Assembly: GCF_019320115.1 (NCBI RefSeq)
Contig: NC_089582.1
Location: forward strand, 118,938,657 to 119,002,656
DNA length: 64,000 nt
Origin: Miscanthus floridulus
Lineage: Eukaryota > Streptophyta > Magnoliopsida > Poales > Poaceae
Direction: 5' to 3'
Below are positions 45,221 through 58,100 of this stretch, one piece after another. The notes beneath the pieces are model-generated. The model was not told the origin of the DNA. It saw only the letters and a program-made list of their open reading frames with translations, and searched no databases. Each line of letters begins with the position of its first letter. Positions within the stretch are counted from its first letter, which is position 1. The translations under genes were made by a program, and so were the position numbers.

Positions 45221-48047
45221 TCATGCATAGAATCTTCTTAGTTGGCTAATGTGCCATGTATTGTTGACTTCCTTTCTGTCTTCAGTTACCAACTTGTATG
45301 TGCCTGGTCCGGTGACTTTTTTGATGATAAAAGGACCTTCCCATGGACTAAGTAGTTTATGGCGTCCATCAATTTTTTTGTATTCTTCTTAGTACTAGGT
45401 CTCCAACTTGTAGTGATTGAGGCTAGGTATTCTTGTTGTAGTGGCGTCTTAATCCTTGGAGGTATCTTACTGATTGAAGGGTAGCGTTTACTCTAACTTC
45501 TTCTGTACTGTCGAGTTCTAATCTTCGGGTGTGTTCTGCTTCTCCTTCATCATATTGTTCTATCCTTAGTGACGTCTAGATCAAGTCAGCAGGTAGTACG
45601 ACTTTTGATCTGTAAACTAGGAAGAAAGGTGAGTATCCGGTGGCTCTGCTTATTTGAGTCCATAGCCCCCATACGACCTTAGGTAATTCTTCAATCCATT
45701 TTGATCCATAGTCCACTAGTTCTTCATATAATCTTGGTTTTAATCCAGTTAGTATGAGTCCATTAGCCCTTTCTACCTATCCGTTGGCCTCTGGATGTGC
45801 GACTGATGCGTAATCTATGCTGAAGCCGCAGTCCTGTGCCCAACTTTGGAATTCAGTGGCTGTGAAGGGAGAACCCAAATCTATGATGATTCGATTGGGC
45901 ATGCCAAAGCGGTGCATAATGTCTTGGATGAACTCGACTGCTTTGGCTGCGCTGTACTTTGCGAGTGGTTTGTATCCAATCCACTTGGTGAACTTGTCAA
46001 TTGCTACAAAGATGTACTCGAAACCACCTTTTGCTTTCTTGAGAGGTCCTACTTGATCCAGCCCCTAGCAGGAGAAAGGCCAAGCAGGTGGGATGCAGAT
46101 GAGATTGTGAGCTGGCACATGAGCTTGTCTTATGAATATTTGACAACCTTTGCATCTTCTGACAAGTTCTTCTGCGTCTTTCAAAGCGGTTGGCCAGTAG
46201 AATCTGGTGCGGAATGCTTTGCCGACTAGTGTTCTTGAAGCGGCGTGATTTCCACAGCAACCTGAGTGTATTTCATCTAGGATCTCTTTGCCCTCTTCAA
46301 ATGAGACACATTTTAGGAGTACTCCTGATGATGTGGCTCTTCTGTAGAGCTTGTCTCCCACTAGGACGTAGTTCTTGCTTCTATGAACAACTTGGGTAGC
46401 TTCCTCTTTTTCCGCTGGCAACTTATTTTCTTTAATGTAATCAATAAAAACCTGAGTCCATGAAGTGGTGAGTACCAAGATCTTGGTACCTTTAGCTGAG
46501 ATTTCAGGGGTTATCTCACCGAGTTGTTTGATAGAGGGAGCTGATAACTCCTCTATGAATACACCAGGTGGGACCTTCGCCCTGTCTGATCCAAGTTTGG
46601 CGAGGACGTCTATCGCGACATTAGAATCGCGCAGGACGTGTAGAATTTCTAATCCTTGAAAATGTTTTTTGAGGTTTCGTATTTCAGCATAGTAGGCGCC
46701 CATGTTTTCTTTGGTGTAGTCCCAATCTTTGTTGACTTGATTGATGACTACTGCTGAATCATTGTATACGAGTAAATGTTTGATTTCGAGGGTAATTGCC
46801 ACTCGTAGCCCGTGGATGAGGGCTTCGTATTCTGCTTCATTGTTTGTAGCTTACCATAATATCTAAAGGATGTACTTGAGTTGTTTTCTATCTAGAGCAA
46901 TGAGGAGGATGCCTGCACCAGCTCCGCCTAGCTTGAGTGATCCATCAAAGTACATCTTCCAATGATCAAGGATGGTACTTGACATTAGTTGTTGAATTTC
47001 TATCCACTCGGCAACAAAATCGGCTAGGGCTTGAGACTTAATTGCCTTCCGTGGGGTGAAATCGACATTGAGAGCACCAAGTTCAACTATCCACTTAGAT
47101 ATGTGCCCTATTGTGTCTCTGTTGTGCAGGATGTCTCCGAGTGGGAAATCTATTACCACGGTAATCTTGTGGCCTTCAAAATAGTGGCGAAGCTTGTGTG
47201 AAGTGATCAGTAGGGCATAGAGTAGTTTTTGTACATGCGGGTACCGGATTTTTGATTCTGACAGTACTTCGTTGATGTAGTATATGGGGCATTGTACTTT
47301 ATATATACGCCCTTCTTCTTCTCTTTCTACGACAATCACTGTGCTGATCATAGTAGCAGTTGCCGCAATGTACAGCATCATGTCTTCGTATTTCTTTGGA
47401 GGTGTGAGAACGGGCGAGGAAGTTAGGTATGCCTTGAGCTTCTTGAAAGCTTCGTTGGCTTCTTCTGTCCACTCGAATTTGTCTGTCTTCTTTAGCAGTT
47501 TAAAGAAAGGTAACCCTTTTTCACCGAGTCTTGATATGAAACGATTTAGGGCCGCCATGCAGCCTATTAGCTTCTGCACATCTTTAACACTTCGAGGAGG
47601 GCCCATCTCTGTTATGGCTCGAATTTGCTTGGCGCTTGCTTCGATTCTGCGATGACTGACTAAGAAGCCGAGTAGTTGTCCTGAAGAAACTCCAAATACA
47701 CACTTATTTGGGTTCAATTTTCACCTCCATCTTTTTAGGTTTTCGAAGGTTTGCTTTAAGTCTTCAATTAGTGTGTCTGGGTTCTTTGTCTTTACTACTA
47801 CGTCATCCACATATGCCTCTATGTTTTCGCCGATCTGATCACTAAGGCACGTTTGGATAGCTCTTTGGTAAGTGGCACCAGCATTCTTGAGTCCAAATGA
47901 CATGGTTTTGTAGCAGTAGGCACCGAATGGAGTGATGAAAGATGTCTTGCTCTGGTCTTGTTCTTTTAATGCGATCTGGTGATATCCTGAATAGCAATCA
48001 AGGAAGGATAATAGGGTAGATGCTGCTGTTGAATCAACTATCGCGGT
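45221..48047 (-). pseudogene. pol of the minus-strand Tat element (reverse transcriptase, RNase H, integrase)
   Basis: One minus-strand frame runs from the right end (IVDSTAASTLLSFLD, in the middle of the reverse transcriptase) to near 45378. It then shifts once, in a run of seven T, and ends at the stop at 45221-45223. Seen in order: reverse transcriptase with YVDDVVVKT; the thumb region; RNase H with MYFDGSLKLGG, AEYEAL and NDSA; the integrase zinc finger (HSGCCGNHAAS, CKGC); the catalytic core with IIIDLGS and VERANG; and the C-terminus (GDLVL, WHIS, LRRFYA). In-frame stops are at 47721 (TGA), 46863 (TAG), 46851 (TAA), 46065 (TAG), 45777 (TAG), 45576 (TAG) and 45423 (TAG), given as leftmost positions. 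RNase H reads NDS where GDS is usual. The protease and the start of the reverse transcriptase are missing. Confidence 0.85.
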
Positions 48048-48064
48048 CAAGATGGTCTTGTTCT

Positions 48065-48430
48065 TTCAACTACTTTGATTCTTGGCAAGAGCTCAAGCAA
48101 GCCTTCATCGACAACTTCATTGCTACTTGCGAGCAACCCGGCAACAAATATGATCTGCAACGAATTCGAGATCGAAAAGATGAGCCACTGCACGAGTACA
48201 TCCGACGTTTCTCGGAGATGCGCATCAAGGTCCCATCAATCTCCAACAATGAGGCAATCGAGGCTTTCATCACTGGCCTCCGCTTCCACGATGCCCTAAG
48301 GGACAAGCTCCTGCGCAAGAGGCCTGAATCGGTCACAGCGCCAGTGGCCACCGCTAAGAAATATGCGGATGCCGACGACGCTAAAAAGATAATTATCGAA
48401 GAAGCAACAAGGGTTCCATGCTTCGACCAC
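48065..48430 (+). pseudogene. gag (C-terminal part) of the plus-strand Tat element
   Basis: Encodes the retrotransposon gag core: SWQELKQAFIDNFIATC, NKYDLQRIRDRKDEPLHEYI, RRFSEMRIKVPS, AIEAFITGLRF and TAKKYADADDAKK. The frame (48020 phase) changes to that of pol at about 48428, in a CCCCC run. The following Asn/Arg-rich basic segment is read in the 48418 frame. The N-terminal part is missing at the junction. Confidence 0.8.
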
Positions 48431-51400
48431 CCCCACACCACAATGACTACCGCGGCAACCGTGGTCAAAACGATAATTTTGACCACCGTAACCAGCGCAA
48501 TGACTCCCGCGACCACCGTGACCAACGTAATCAGCGGCGTAACCGCTGTGACGATTACAGGGGCAAGCGTGCTCAGGAAGACGACGGCGAGGTCAGCACC
48601 ATTAAAAAAGGTGGCGTACGTCGTAACTACGAAGATGACTATGCCAAAGCATTGAAAGGGCCCTACCAGCTCCATCCTAAGTCAAACCATATCATGGAGA
48701 ATTGCCACGTTCTCAAGTCTATCTACACGCGTCAATAGGCTCCGGATACATCCGATAAGCCTAATGACGCAGGGGAACAACGCAACGAGGATAACGACGA
48801 TGAAGACGCAAATCCCCAGCACAAGTACATCAAGCCAACCGATCGCGTGCACACCATCATCGAAGGCAAAGTGTCCACTGAGACCAAACAAGAACGCAAG
48901 CTGCTCGCCCGCGCTTGCTTGAACGTGGCCAACACCGATAACCTCCTCACCGATCCACGGCTCCCTCTATGGTCTCGCCGTGAGATCTCCTTTAGCAGAA
49001 AGGACCAATGGGCCGCAATACCTGAGCCAGGATGTTTTCCCCTGGTCCTCGATCCTTGCATCAACAAGGTTTAGTTCGATAGAGTGCTGATCGACAGCGG
49101 CAGCTCCATCGATATACTGTTCAAGAACAGTCTGCCCACCCTGAAGATAACCCAGGCGGATCTCAAGCCGTACGAGGCATAGTTCTGGGGTGTTCTCCCC
49201 GGATAGAGCTATACACCTCTTGGGCAGATCATGCTACCTGTGCAATTTGGGACCCTGGACCACTTCCGCACCGACTACGTCAACTTCATGGTCGCTGACT
49301 TCGACGGCACCTACCATGCTATTCTTGGTCGATCGTCGCTCACCAAGTTCATGGCCATACCTCATTACAGGTATCCGGTGCTCAAGATGCCCACCGAGAA
49401 AGGAGTTCGAACCCTCAGGGGCAACGTATACGCAGCTTATACTTGTGAGGACGACAGCTTCAAAATAGCAGAGGCTCACGACCTCTCTATTCGCATGGCC
49501 GAGACCATGCTCAACACTAAGAAGACCTCGGCCGACCACCTGAAGATCCCAGAGCTCGAGGCTCCACACAAGAACATCAAGTCCAAGGAGCATAAGGTGA
49601 TCCAGCTGGTCGACGGCGATCCCAGCAAAACGACCCTTATCGGGGCCAACCTGGATCCCAAATAGGAAGACGCGCTTGTCAGGTTCTTGAGGAGCAACAT
49701 GGATGTGTTTGCATGGAAACCTGCTGACATGCCCGGTGTACCTCGGAACTTTATTGAGCACTCCTTGAATGTCAACAGCAAGGCCAAACCTATCAAGCAG
49801 AAGCTACGACGGTTTGCTCACGACAAAAAGGAGGTGATTAGGGTAGAAGTTATATGGCTTTTGGTAGCTGGATTTATCAAAGAAGTGTATCATCCGGAGT
49901 GGGTAGCCAACCCAGTTCTTGTACATAAAAAGAATAATGAATGGAGAATGTACGTTGATTACACTGATCTCAACAAACACTACCCTAAGGACCCCTTCGG
50001 TTTACCTCGCATAGACGAGGTCGTAGATTCAACCGCCGGTTGCGAGCTGCTTTCCTTTCTTGATTGCTACTCTAGTTATCACCAGATCGCTCTAAAAAAG
50101 GGTGACCAGATCAAGACATCTTTTATTACGCCTTTCGGTGCCTACTGCTACACGACCATGTCATTCGGGCTCAAGAACGTCGGGGCTACCTACCAACACG
50201 CTATATAGGCCTGCCTCAAAGAAGAGATAAAAGATGACCTCATCGATGCTTATGTTGATGATATAGTTGTCAAAACCAAGGAAGCACATACCCTTGTTGA
50301 CAACCTGGAACGCACCTTTATAGCCCTTAACACATTCCAGTGGAAATTAAACCCAAAGAAGTGCATCTTTGATGTTCCTTCTGGCATACTACTTGGCAAC
50401 ATCATCAGTCACGATGGCATACGCCCTAACCTAGAGAAAGTCAAAGCTATCTTGGACATGAAGCCGCCCAAAAAGGTGAAGGATGTTCAGAAGCTTACCG
50501 GATGCATGACCGCCCTCAGCCGTTTTATATCAAGATTAGGCAAAAAAGGATTACCGTTCTTTAAACTGCTCAAAGTATCCAAAAAGTTTGAGTGGTCAGA
50601 GGAAGCAGACGCTGCCTTCACACAGCTGAAACAATACCTTACGTCACCTCCGGTCCTCACTGCTCCTAGAGAAGACAAAACACTCCTGCTTTACATTGTG
50701 GCTACTAATTGAGTGGTCTCCACGGCCATGGTGGTCGAGCGCGACAAGCCCAGCCACATCTACAAGGTACAGCGACCAATCTATTTCATCAGTGAGGTGC
50801 TCAATGAATCCAAGACCAGGTACCCACAAATCTAGAAATTGATCTATGCCATACTGATAACATCCCAAAAGTTGAAACATTACTTCGATGGATATCGTGT
50901 GGTGGTCATGACTGAGTACCCTCTACGAGATAGCATTAGCAACAAGGATGCGAACAGGCGCATCGTCAAGTGGGCAATGGAGCTATGTCCTTTTTTCTTG
51001 GAATTCGCAAGCCGTACTACAATCAAGTCTCAGGCACTTGTTGATTTCATCGTTGAGTGGACAAACTTAAGCACGCCTACTTCTCAGGGGCCCGACGAGT
51101 ATTGGAAGATGTACTTTGATGGTTTTCTCAACATCGACGGTGTAGGGGCAGGAGTCCTTTTTGTGTCACCATCCAAGGAGCAGCTCTGGTACGTCCTTAG
51201 GATTTATTTCCCAGCATCTAATAATGCCACCGAGTACGAAGCATGCCTACATGGTTTGCGCATTATGGTCGAGCTTGGTGTTAAACATCTCTATGTCTAT
51301 GGAGACTCGGCTCTGGTCATCAACCAACTCAATAAGGACTGGGACACGACCAGTGAAAAAATGGATGCATACTACAAATCGATCAGAAAGCTAGAAGGAA

Positions 51401-52878
51401 GGTTCTATGGCATCGAGTACACACACATGATCCGAGACAAAAATCAAGCAGCAGATGCGCTGTCAAAGTTAGGATCATCCCAAGCCAAAGTCCCACATGG
51501 TGTATTCGTCCAAGATCTGCTCACGCCTTCGATCGAAGAGGAAGATTCCACAGTCAACAAGCCTCAAGACAAGCAATTGGTGGCTACGGTTCTGGCGTCG
51601 AACACCACCAAGCCACCTCTGACCACTCATGAGCCCAACTAGAGAATACCTTTCATCAAGTACCTAACAGATGGCAGTGGTTATACTGATCGAATAGAAA
51701 ATGAGCGCTTGATGCATCGCAGTAAGCAGTATCTGCTTGTTGATGGAAAGCTATGGCGCAAGAACGCAAAGGAGGAAATCTTGATGAAGTGTATAACCCA
51801 GGAAGATGGCGAGCATCTCCTAGATCAAATCCACTCTGGCTCCTATGGTAACCACGTAGCCTCGAGAATACTGGTCGGCAAGGCTTTCCGAGTAGGGTTC
51901 TATTGGCCGTCAGCGGTAGCCGATGCAGAGAAGCTAATCCGCCACTATGAGGGTTGTCAGTTCTTCGCCAAGCGAATACATGTACCAGCACATGAGATCC
52001 AGACAATACCAGCCTCTTGGCCCTTCGCATGCTGGGGACTGGATATGATCGGGCCCTTCAAACCGGCTCCTGGGAAATTCACATGTGTCTTTGTGTTGAT
52101 TGACAATTTTTCTAAGTGGATAGAATACATGCCTCTGGTACAGGCATCCTCAGAAAAGGCTGTTATGTTCCTCAACCAGGTCATCCACCATTTCGGCATA
52201 CCCAACAGTATCATTACTGATCTGGGTACTCAGTTCACCGGGAACGCTTTTTGGGACTTTTGCGATGAAAGGAGCATAGTAGTAAAATATGTCTCGGTGG
52301 CGCACCCCAGAGCTAATGGATAGGTCGAGCGGGCAAACGACATGATTTTGGACGCATTGAAGAAGAGGATGTACAGAGAAAACAACAAAGCTCCCAGAAG
52401 ATGGCTCAAAGAGTTACCAGCCGTGGTCTGGGGCCTCAGAACTTAGCCCAGTCGTAACACCGGTGTGTCCCCATACTTTATGGTTTACAGCGCTGAGGCA
52501 GTCCTCCCCGCAGATATAGCTTTCAGATCAGCATGGGTCGAGAACTTCGACGAAGGCAGGGTCAACGAAGTGCAGGAGCTAGAAGTGAATAGTGCAGAAG
52601 AGAAGCGGCTCGATTCTTGTGTACGTACAGCCAAATACCTTGCTATCTTGCGCAGGTACTACAACAAGAATGTTAAAGAGCGATTCTTCATGGTCGGGGA
52701 CCTGGTCCTGAAGTGGAAGACAAATCAGGCTAGTGTCCATAAACTCGCAGCTCCATGGGAAGGGCCCTTCATGATCAAGGAGGTCATACGACCAACGTCT
52801 TATAGGTTAGCTCACCTAGATGGTACGAACGTACCCAATTCATGGCACATTGATAAGCTTAGGCATTTCTATGCTTAA
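48418..52878 (+). pseudogene. gag end and pol of the plus-strand Tat element
   Basis: A single frame of 1487 codons, broken only by stops: TAG at 48736, 49072, 49180, 49204, 49663, 50206, 50833, 51640, 52321 and 52444, and TGA at 50710. Domains in order: a basic Asn/Arg-rich gag tail; a protease with LIDSGSS (about 49087); a reverse transcriptase with RMYVDYTDLNKHYPKDPF, PFGAYCYTTMSFGLKN and YVDDIVVKT; RNase H with MYFDGF, TEYEA and GDSALV; an integrase with a zinc finger, ITDLGTQF and VERAN; and a C-terminal region ending SWHIDKLRHFYA. In the integrase zinc finger one expected Cys is Tyr (HYEGCQFF). No further frameshift is seen. The element is dead but its sequence is well preserved. Confidence 0.9.
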
Positions 52879-53572
52879 CTACTAAGATATGTACTCCTCT
52901 TGTACTTTTGATTTCATTCAATAAAGCTATTATGATTTCTCCGACCACTCTAATGTGTCACTTCGAATTTTATGGTTATTCTAACTTAGCCACTCAAAGC
53001 CGACCACCATTCCTTCTAGGGTTTTCGAAGCAGGCCCTGTCTTCGGTTCCTCCCAACGCGTGCATATGATCTGCTCTCTATGCTATGGGTAATCGGCAGG
53101 TCCCCCCTGGTTTGACTTATCCGCATCTACATGTGCACAGGTCACGCACCTCACACTCCGACCACATGGCAAATTCGGGCCATACAAACCTTTCAGGATG
53201 ACGTGTCGAGTAAAATGGTACAACTAAACAGAACGTTTACATGTTCTCACTTAGTTACACCAACATGAGTTTCAAGCTTAAATACGTTTTATACAAAACA
53301 AACAAGCTTATGATGATATACAGTTATGTTATTACAAGCTTGCCTGAAGAGGCCCAAGTTTATAATAACACAACTATGTCCTTCTTCCATAGCTCTAGCC
53401 TATTCTATTGGCTGGTCGGGGCACATGGCACCCACTGCTCGCTGCTCCCGACATCCTACTCGAGTCTCGGGGACTCTTGTACTGGTCGAGCTAAAGAGGA
53501 TGGCCCCGCCAATGTTTGGCTAGTTGAGACCACAGGTTTCGACGGTTGGCTCGCAATTGATGGCCTTTCTAG
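52879..53572. other. Spacer after pol; no gene recognised
   Basis: Contains a possible plant polyadenylation signal (TTCAATAAAGC) about 40 bp after the pol stop, then non-coding sequence up to the 3' end of the antisense gene. A 111-codon + frame (53241-53576) has no recognised domain. Confidence 0.5.
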
Positions 53573-56500
53573 CTAACTTGTTGATGGCGTACCCTGTATA
53601 GGTGCTGCCCCACCTCCACATAGGTTAATATCACCAATTATCTTTGAAGACAGGTCTAGTTGGGTCATCCGAAGCTCCTCGGCCTTATCTGGATCTACCT
53701 CCTTCGGGTACCCAGCCTCTAGGCACTTGAGATCGATCAGGGGGTAGTGGGCATGCACCATGCTTAGCACATGTGTGCCTATGTACTCACCCGCCTCCTT
53801 CACGAACTCTTGGAACCATCCCCACATCTTTTGGCATCTCTCAACCAGTCCGAGCTGCGGCGTCCTTGGCACTTCTTCTGTAAGCGCTGGGTCGATAAGG
53901 TCGAGGATGGGCAAAATGCCAGTTGCCACCTCCTGGCACCGGTTCTTCCATGTGTCCCGATCCTCGGTGATCTCTAGGCATCACGACTTCCAGCCGTCAT
54001 GATCTTTCATCATGGCTTCTAGATGCTTCTTGGCATTGACTTTTAAAACTACAACATGCACAAGACATTAAAATGTTACGCCACGACAGGATAAGGTAGG
54101 CAACAGAGTGGGCAAGGTGGTCTGGAACACTTACTTTTCAGTTCCTCCTTCATCTTGGTTGTGCGGTTCTGGAGTTGCGACTGGTCGTGTGCCAGTTTCT
54201 TATTGTCTTCCTTCAGGTGACCACACTCCATGGCCACACGGCTATTCTCCTCTTGGAGACGGACTACTTTAGCTTCTAAGCCTGCACTATAGCCATTACT
54301 ACCCACTATGCAATAACACATGTCATGCACTTGTTGTGATAAAATGACAACATACTTGTTTTTTCCTGCTCTTTGTTACTGAGCTGGACGACTAGGTTCT
54401 AGTTCTGTGCCTCTTGCTCTATCCTCTCCTGGTCAGTGGCTTCAAGTTGGTGGCACAAGCATTCCACCTCGGCCGCCAGTTCTCTATTGCTTGCTGTGAT
54501 TCCCTTGATCTGGTCAAAGCACTTTTTCCGGTACCTTGCGGTCTTCATCAAGTCCTGCATGCAAAAAAGCTAAGTCAGATAATTCGACTAGATAGCAGGA
54601 TCTAGTGGTCAAGCCAAACATACCTAGACTTCTGTCACTAGACATTTTGCCGCTCGTTCAACTTTCATGGTCTCTTTGACCTCTGGGATTTCCTCATGCA
54701 TAACCCACTGGTCGTTCCACCAGCGTGACACATATACATGTTGTCGCTTGTCTTGGGGATGGCCCAGGACCTCTTCTACTTTGTCCTCTTCGGCCTCTTG
54801 TTCAAGTAGCAGCGCTTGTCTGGAGTTTGTAGTCTCTATGACCACTATGGCTTTCCCATGAGCCATAGCATCGGCAAGCGTGCTCTGCACCACCCCTAGC
54901 TGCTGCTCTTCAGCTTGGTCTAATCCCCTTGGCGCCAAAGTATCCCCCTCAGTAGGGTTAGTGCTTGGAGCATTTGTACTTGGCTCGGCTCTCTTCTCGA
55001 CCAGCTGCTCGGGGACTGTCGTCTGGCCGCTCATCTACTGAGGCACCGATGGATTTTCTTCTATTGGTTTCTCCATAGCCGGTTGCTGGGCAGTTCTCTC
55101 CGCCATTGCTGGCAAAGCCATGCCGCACCCAGCTAGCTGATCGGGATTTTCGGTGGATGCCGACCTAATATATCAGAGATAAGTTCAAAAGGCAACAGTA
55201 TCCAATACAAATTGTAAGCTTACATCAAGGTTACAAATACTTACAGCTTAGAAGCACAGAATGACATGGCGAAGGAGCGTCTCTTCGTCTGTGCTTGCTC
55301 CACGTGCTCGGCGGGTGCCACCGGGTCTTTTTCCACAACCAGTACCGGCACTGGGGCTTGGTGCTTAACCCCTTTGCTACTTGTCCTCTGCGTTGCAGTG
55401 GTCGATGATGCGATCCCTACTGGCACGGAGGAGCCACCCTGTTCCATCGACTCTAGTTGTCTTCTCCTCTTTTGAGGGATGAGTCAGAAGATGTCTGCAT
55501 CCTCTGTTTCATCATCTGACAGTGGGAAGATGGCCTGATGACGTTTGCTGGCTGCCGGCCGCTTGCTAGTAGCCTTGGTTGTTGCCTCCTCCCCAACCCC
55601 GAGTACGGCCCAGTTGACGTCTTCGGCCCTGGCACTGGTCTGGGCGGTTGGGCCAGCAACTTGTGGCCAATCCACACTAGGGGGGTGGAGACACGAACAC
55701 TGCTGCCCTGTCACAACCATTACTCTAGGAAACATAAAGGCGACAACATAGTCAATTTTTGTTGCAACATAACTCTACAGGTACAAGGCAGCATAATTTA
55801 CCTTTGGGGGAGGTTGGGCTAGCTTGAAGGCATGCTCGATGTCGCTTAACCTGACATAATTCGGATCAGCTAAGTTGAATAGCTCTATAATCCTGGCTTT
55901 GATTTCTATCTTGTCAAGCGCCTCTTTACTGGTCCTCATTGGATCTGCGCTACCCTGGTATTCGTAGCCAGGATGTACCCTCCTCTGGTAGGGCTGAATC
56001 CTTTGGCTGATGAAGTTCCTGACCATGCTTGGACCATCTAGTTTCTCCCATGGGATCATCCCAAGCAGTTCTGCGATCTGTTCCAAGTGCTTGGGCTTCT
56101 CTGACAAGCTGTTCTTCTTCTCCGGAATGAACCCCATGTCGCACAGGGTGATCGTGTTCAGCTCTTCGTGGATGTAGAACCACTTCTTGTACCAGTCGTC
56201 TAGCGATGTGTTCTAAGGGCAGTGCAAGTACTAGGCCTTCATCCTGTCACGTAGATTGAGGTATACGCCTCCGACTATCTTCGAGCCGCCGCTTATTTTC
56301 TTCCATAGACAGAATAGATGGCGAAAGAGGTCAAAATGGGGCTAGAAGCCACCATATGCTTCACAAAGATGGATGAAGGTGGAGACAAGAAGAATCGAGT
56401 TGGGATGCAAATTGCAAATCCCAATCTCGTAATACAAACAGAGCCCCTAAAGGAAAGGGTGCACTGAAACCCCAAAACCCCACTTGAAGAAATCCTCGAA

Positions 56501-56686
56501 AACCACAATCTCACCTGGTTGTGGATCGGGGTAGCTTTCTCCTTCCGGTGTGCGCCATCCTATGAGTGCCTTGTTGTGGAGCACTCCCATGGTGACGAGG
56601 TCTTCGATGGTCTCCTCATTGCTCCTTGACTTCCACCACTCCTTTGCCATGACTCCAGTTTTCTTCTGGGCGTCTCTTTTTGCCAT
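53573..56686 (-). pseudogene. Antisense additional gene of the plus-strand Tat element (Transposase_28-like)
   Basis: Runs opposite to gag-pol. Exon 1 (56686 to about 55802) starts MAKRDAQKKTGVMAKEWWKS. Its core contains PGEIVVFEDFFKWGFGVSVH, YYEIGICNLHPNSILLVST and FIHLCEAYGGF, matching the Transposase_28 (PF04195) family. It stays in one frame with four stops, all TAG (leftmost positions 56447, 56342, 56231, 56213). The donor is AAAG|GTAAAT near 55802. Later segments, inferred as exons, are a low-complexity part (55733-55250), an acidic part (55034-54624), a coiled coil (54330-54076, KVVRLQEENSRVAMECGHLK) and a final region (53929-53573) that includes GWFQEFVKEAGEYIG. The layout matches the gene at 39785-42911 in the other Tat element, so it is a lineage feature. 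Function unknown. Confidence 0.72.
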
Positions 56687-57214
56687 TAATCTATCCTTGC
56701 TAAAGGGGTGGATATGGTGGAGGGGTGATTGGTGATGATTTTGGAGGTATAGGGTTTGGTAAGAGGAAGAAGAAGGCTATGGCGGCGAATGGTAATGGGG
56801 ATCGGTAAAAAGTAACTTACCAGTTCTATATTATAAATAACCAACAGTTCCACCATTTCATCCGCCCGAGATTCTTTGGAGACGTGCGCACGCGCCACAG
56901 ATGGTTGTTTTCATAACCTCGAGATCTATGCCAATAAATGCGCCCCTTCGTTACCAGTGTACGCGCCTCTTCGTCGCCAATGTGAGAGGGCCCACACCGA
57001 CGCACCTCCTTACAGGTGCCAAGCGACTGTTTGCTAGAAAGGGTAAGAAGACAGTATGACGTGCTATACTGTCTGCTTTTTTGACCAAACGTGTCAGATT
57101 GGACCTGACAGAGTAAGAAGGCAAATAAATACACCAAATAATAGTACAAGCGGCATTCGTTTCTTCGTTGCATATCTCGTACTCAGGGATGGTCTAGACT
57201 ATTGTTGTGTTCGG

Positions 57215-57420
57215 AGATTGCCAAAACCACTACCATGATCTAGGACTGCTCCGACCACTATCATGCTTAGGGATTCCCAGACCACTACCGTGCTCTGGGA
57301 CTGCTCCGACCACTATCGTGCTCGGGGACTGCTCCCACCACTACCATGCTCGGGGACTGCCTAGACCACTACCGTGCTCTGGGACTGCTCCGACCACTAC
57401 CGTGTTCGGGGCCTGTTCTG
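57215..57420. repeat. 28-bp tandem repeat, about seven copies
   Basis: The unit GGACTGCTCCGACCACTACC plus GTGCTCGG repeats with ACCAC at 57226, 57254, 57281, 57309, 57337, 57365 and 57393. It lies in the 3' region of the plus-strand Tat element. Confidence 0.9.
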
Positions 57421-57440
57421 AATAGTGCTCGGTGACTACT

Positions 57441-58100
57441 CTCCTTGGCTACATGTGACGTGTACTCACATACAGTCGAGAGGCATTTATTTGGACCTTG
57501 CTACAAGGCTTATACTTCTCCTTCCAGCAAGCTCGAGAACTACATCGGTACGATGCACCTGCCGGTGCATCTAGTATTGATTGTATGACAATTGGATTCT
57601 TATCTTTAGTCGAAATTCTTTTAAGACCCTGGCACCACGTGCCTGCATCACCTACTACCAGGCTCGGGAACTAAGTGGGCACACTTCACCTTGCGGTGAA
57701 TGTGTTTATTTAATCGACCCCTACGCTTTGACTGATTGTCAGGATTACTATCGTGCTCGGGAGCTGTCCCGACCACTACTTAGATAATGCTCTCCTTGGC
57801 TACATGTGGTTGGTGCTCACATACAGTTGAGAGACATTTATTTAGACCTTGCTACAAGGCTCATACTTCGCCTTTCAGCAAGCTCGGGGACTATATCGGT
57901 ACGATGCACCTACCGATGCATCTTGTATCGCCTGTACGACGGTTGGGTTCTCAATTTAACTGGGAATTCTTTTTAGACCCTGGCACCACATGCCTACGTC
58001 ACCTACTACCAGGCTTGGGGACTAAGTGGGCACACTTCACCTTATGGTGAATGTGTTTGTTTTTCGACTACTACGCCTCTGATGATCAAGGACGCTACGC
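57441..58100. repeat. 351-bp tandem duplication
   Basis: CTCCTTGGCTACATGTG starts copies at 57441 and 57792. The copies share 'CATTTATTT', 'CGGTACGATGCACCT' and 'AAGTGGGCACACTTCACCTT' and have diverged moderately. The copies adjoin the 28-bp repeat array. Confidence 0.85.

Noticed and set aside
48070..48675. 201-codon minus-strand frame opposite gag
   Set aside because: The sense strand carries the clear gag core. The antisense frame is a Val/Thr/Ile-rich shadow.
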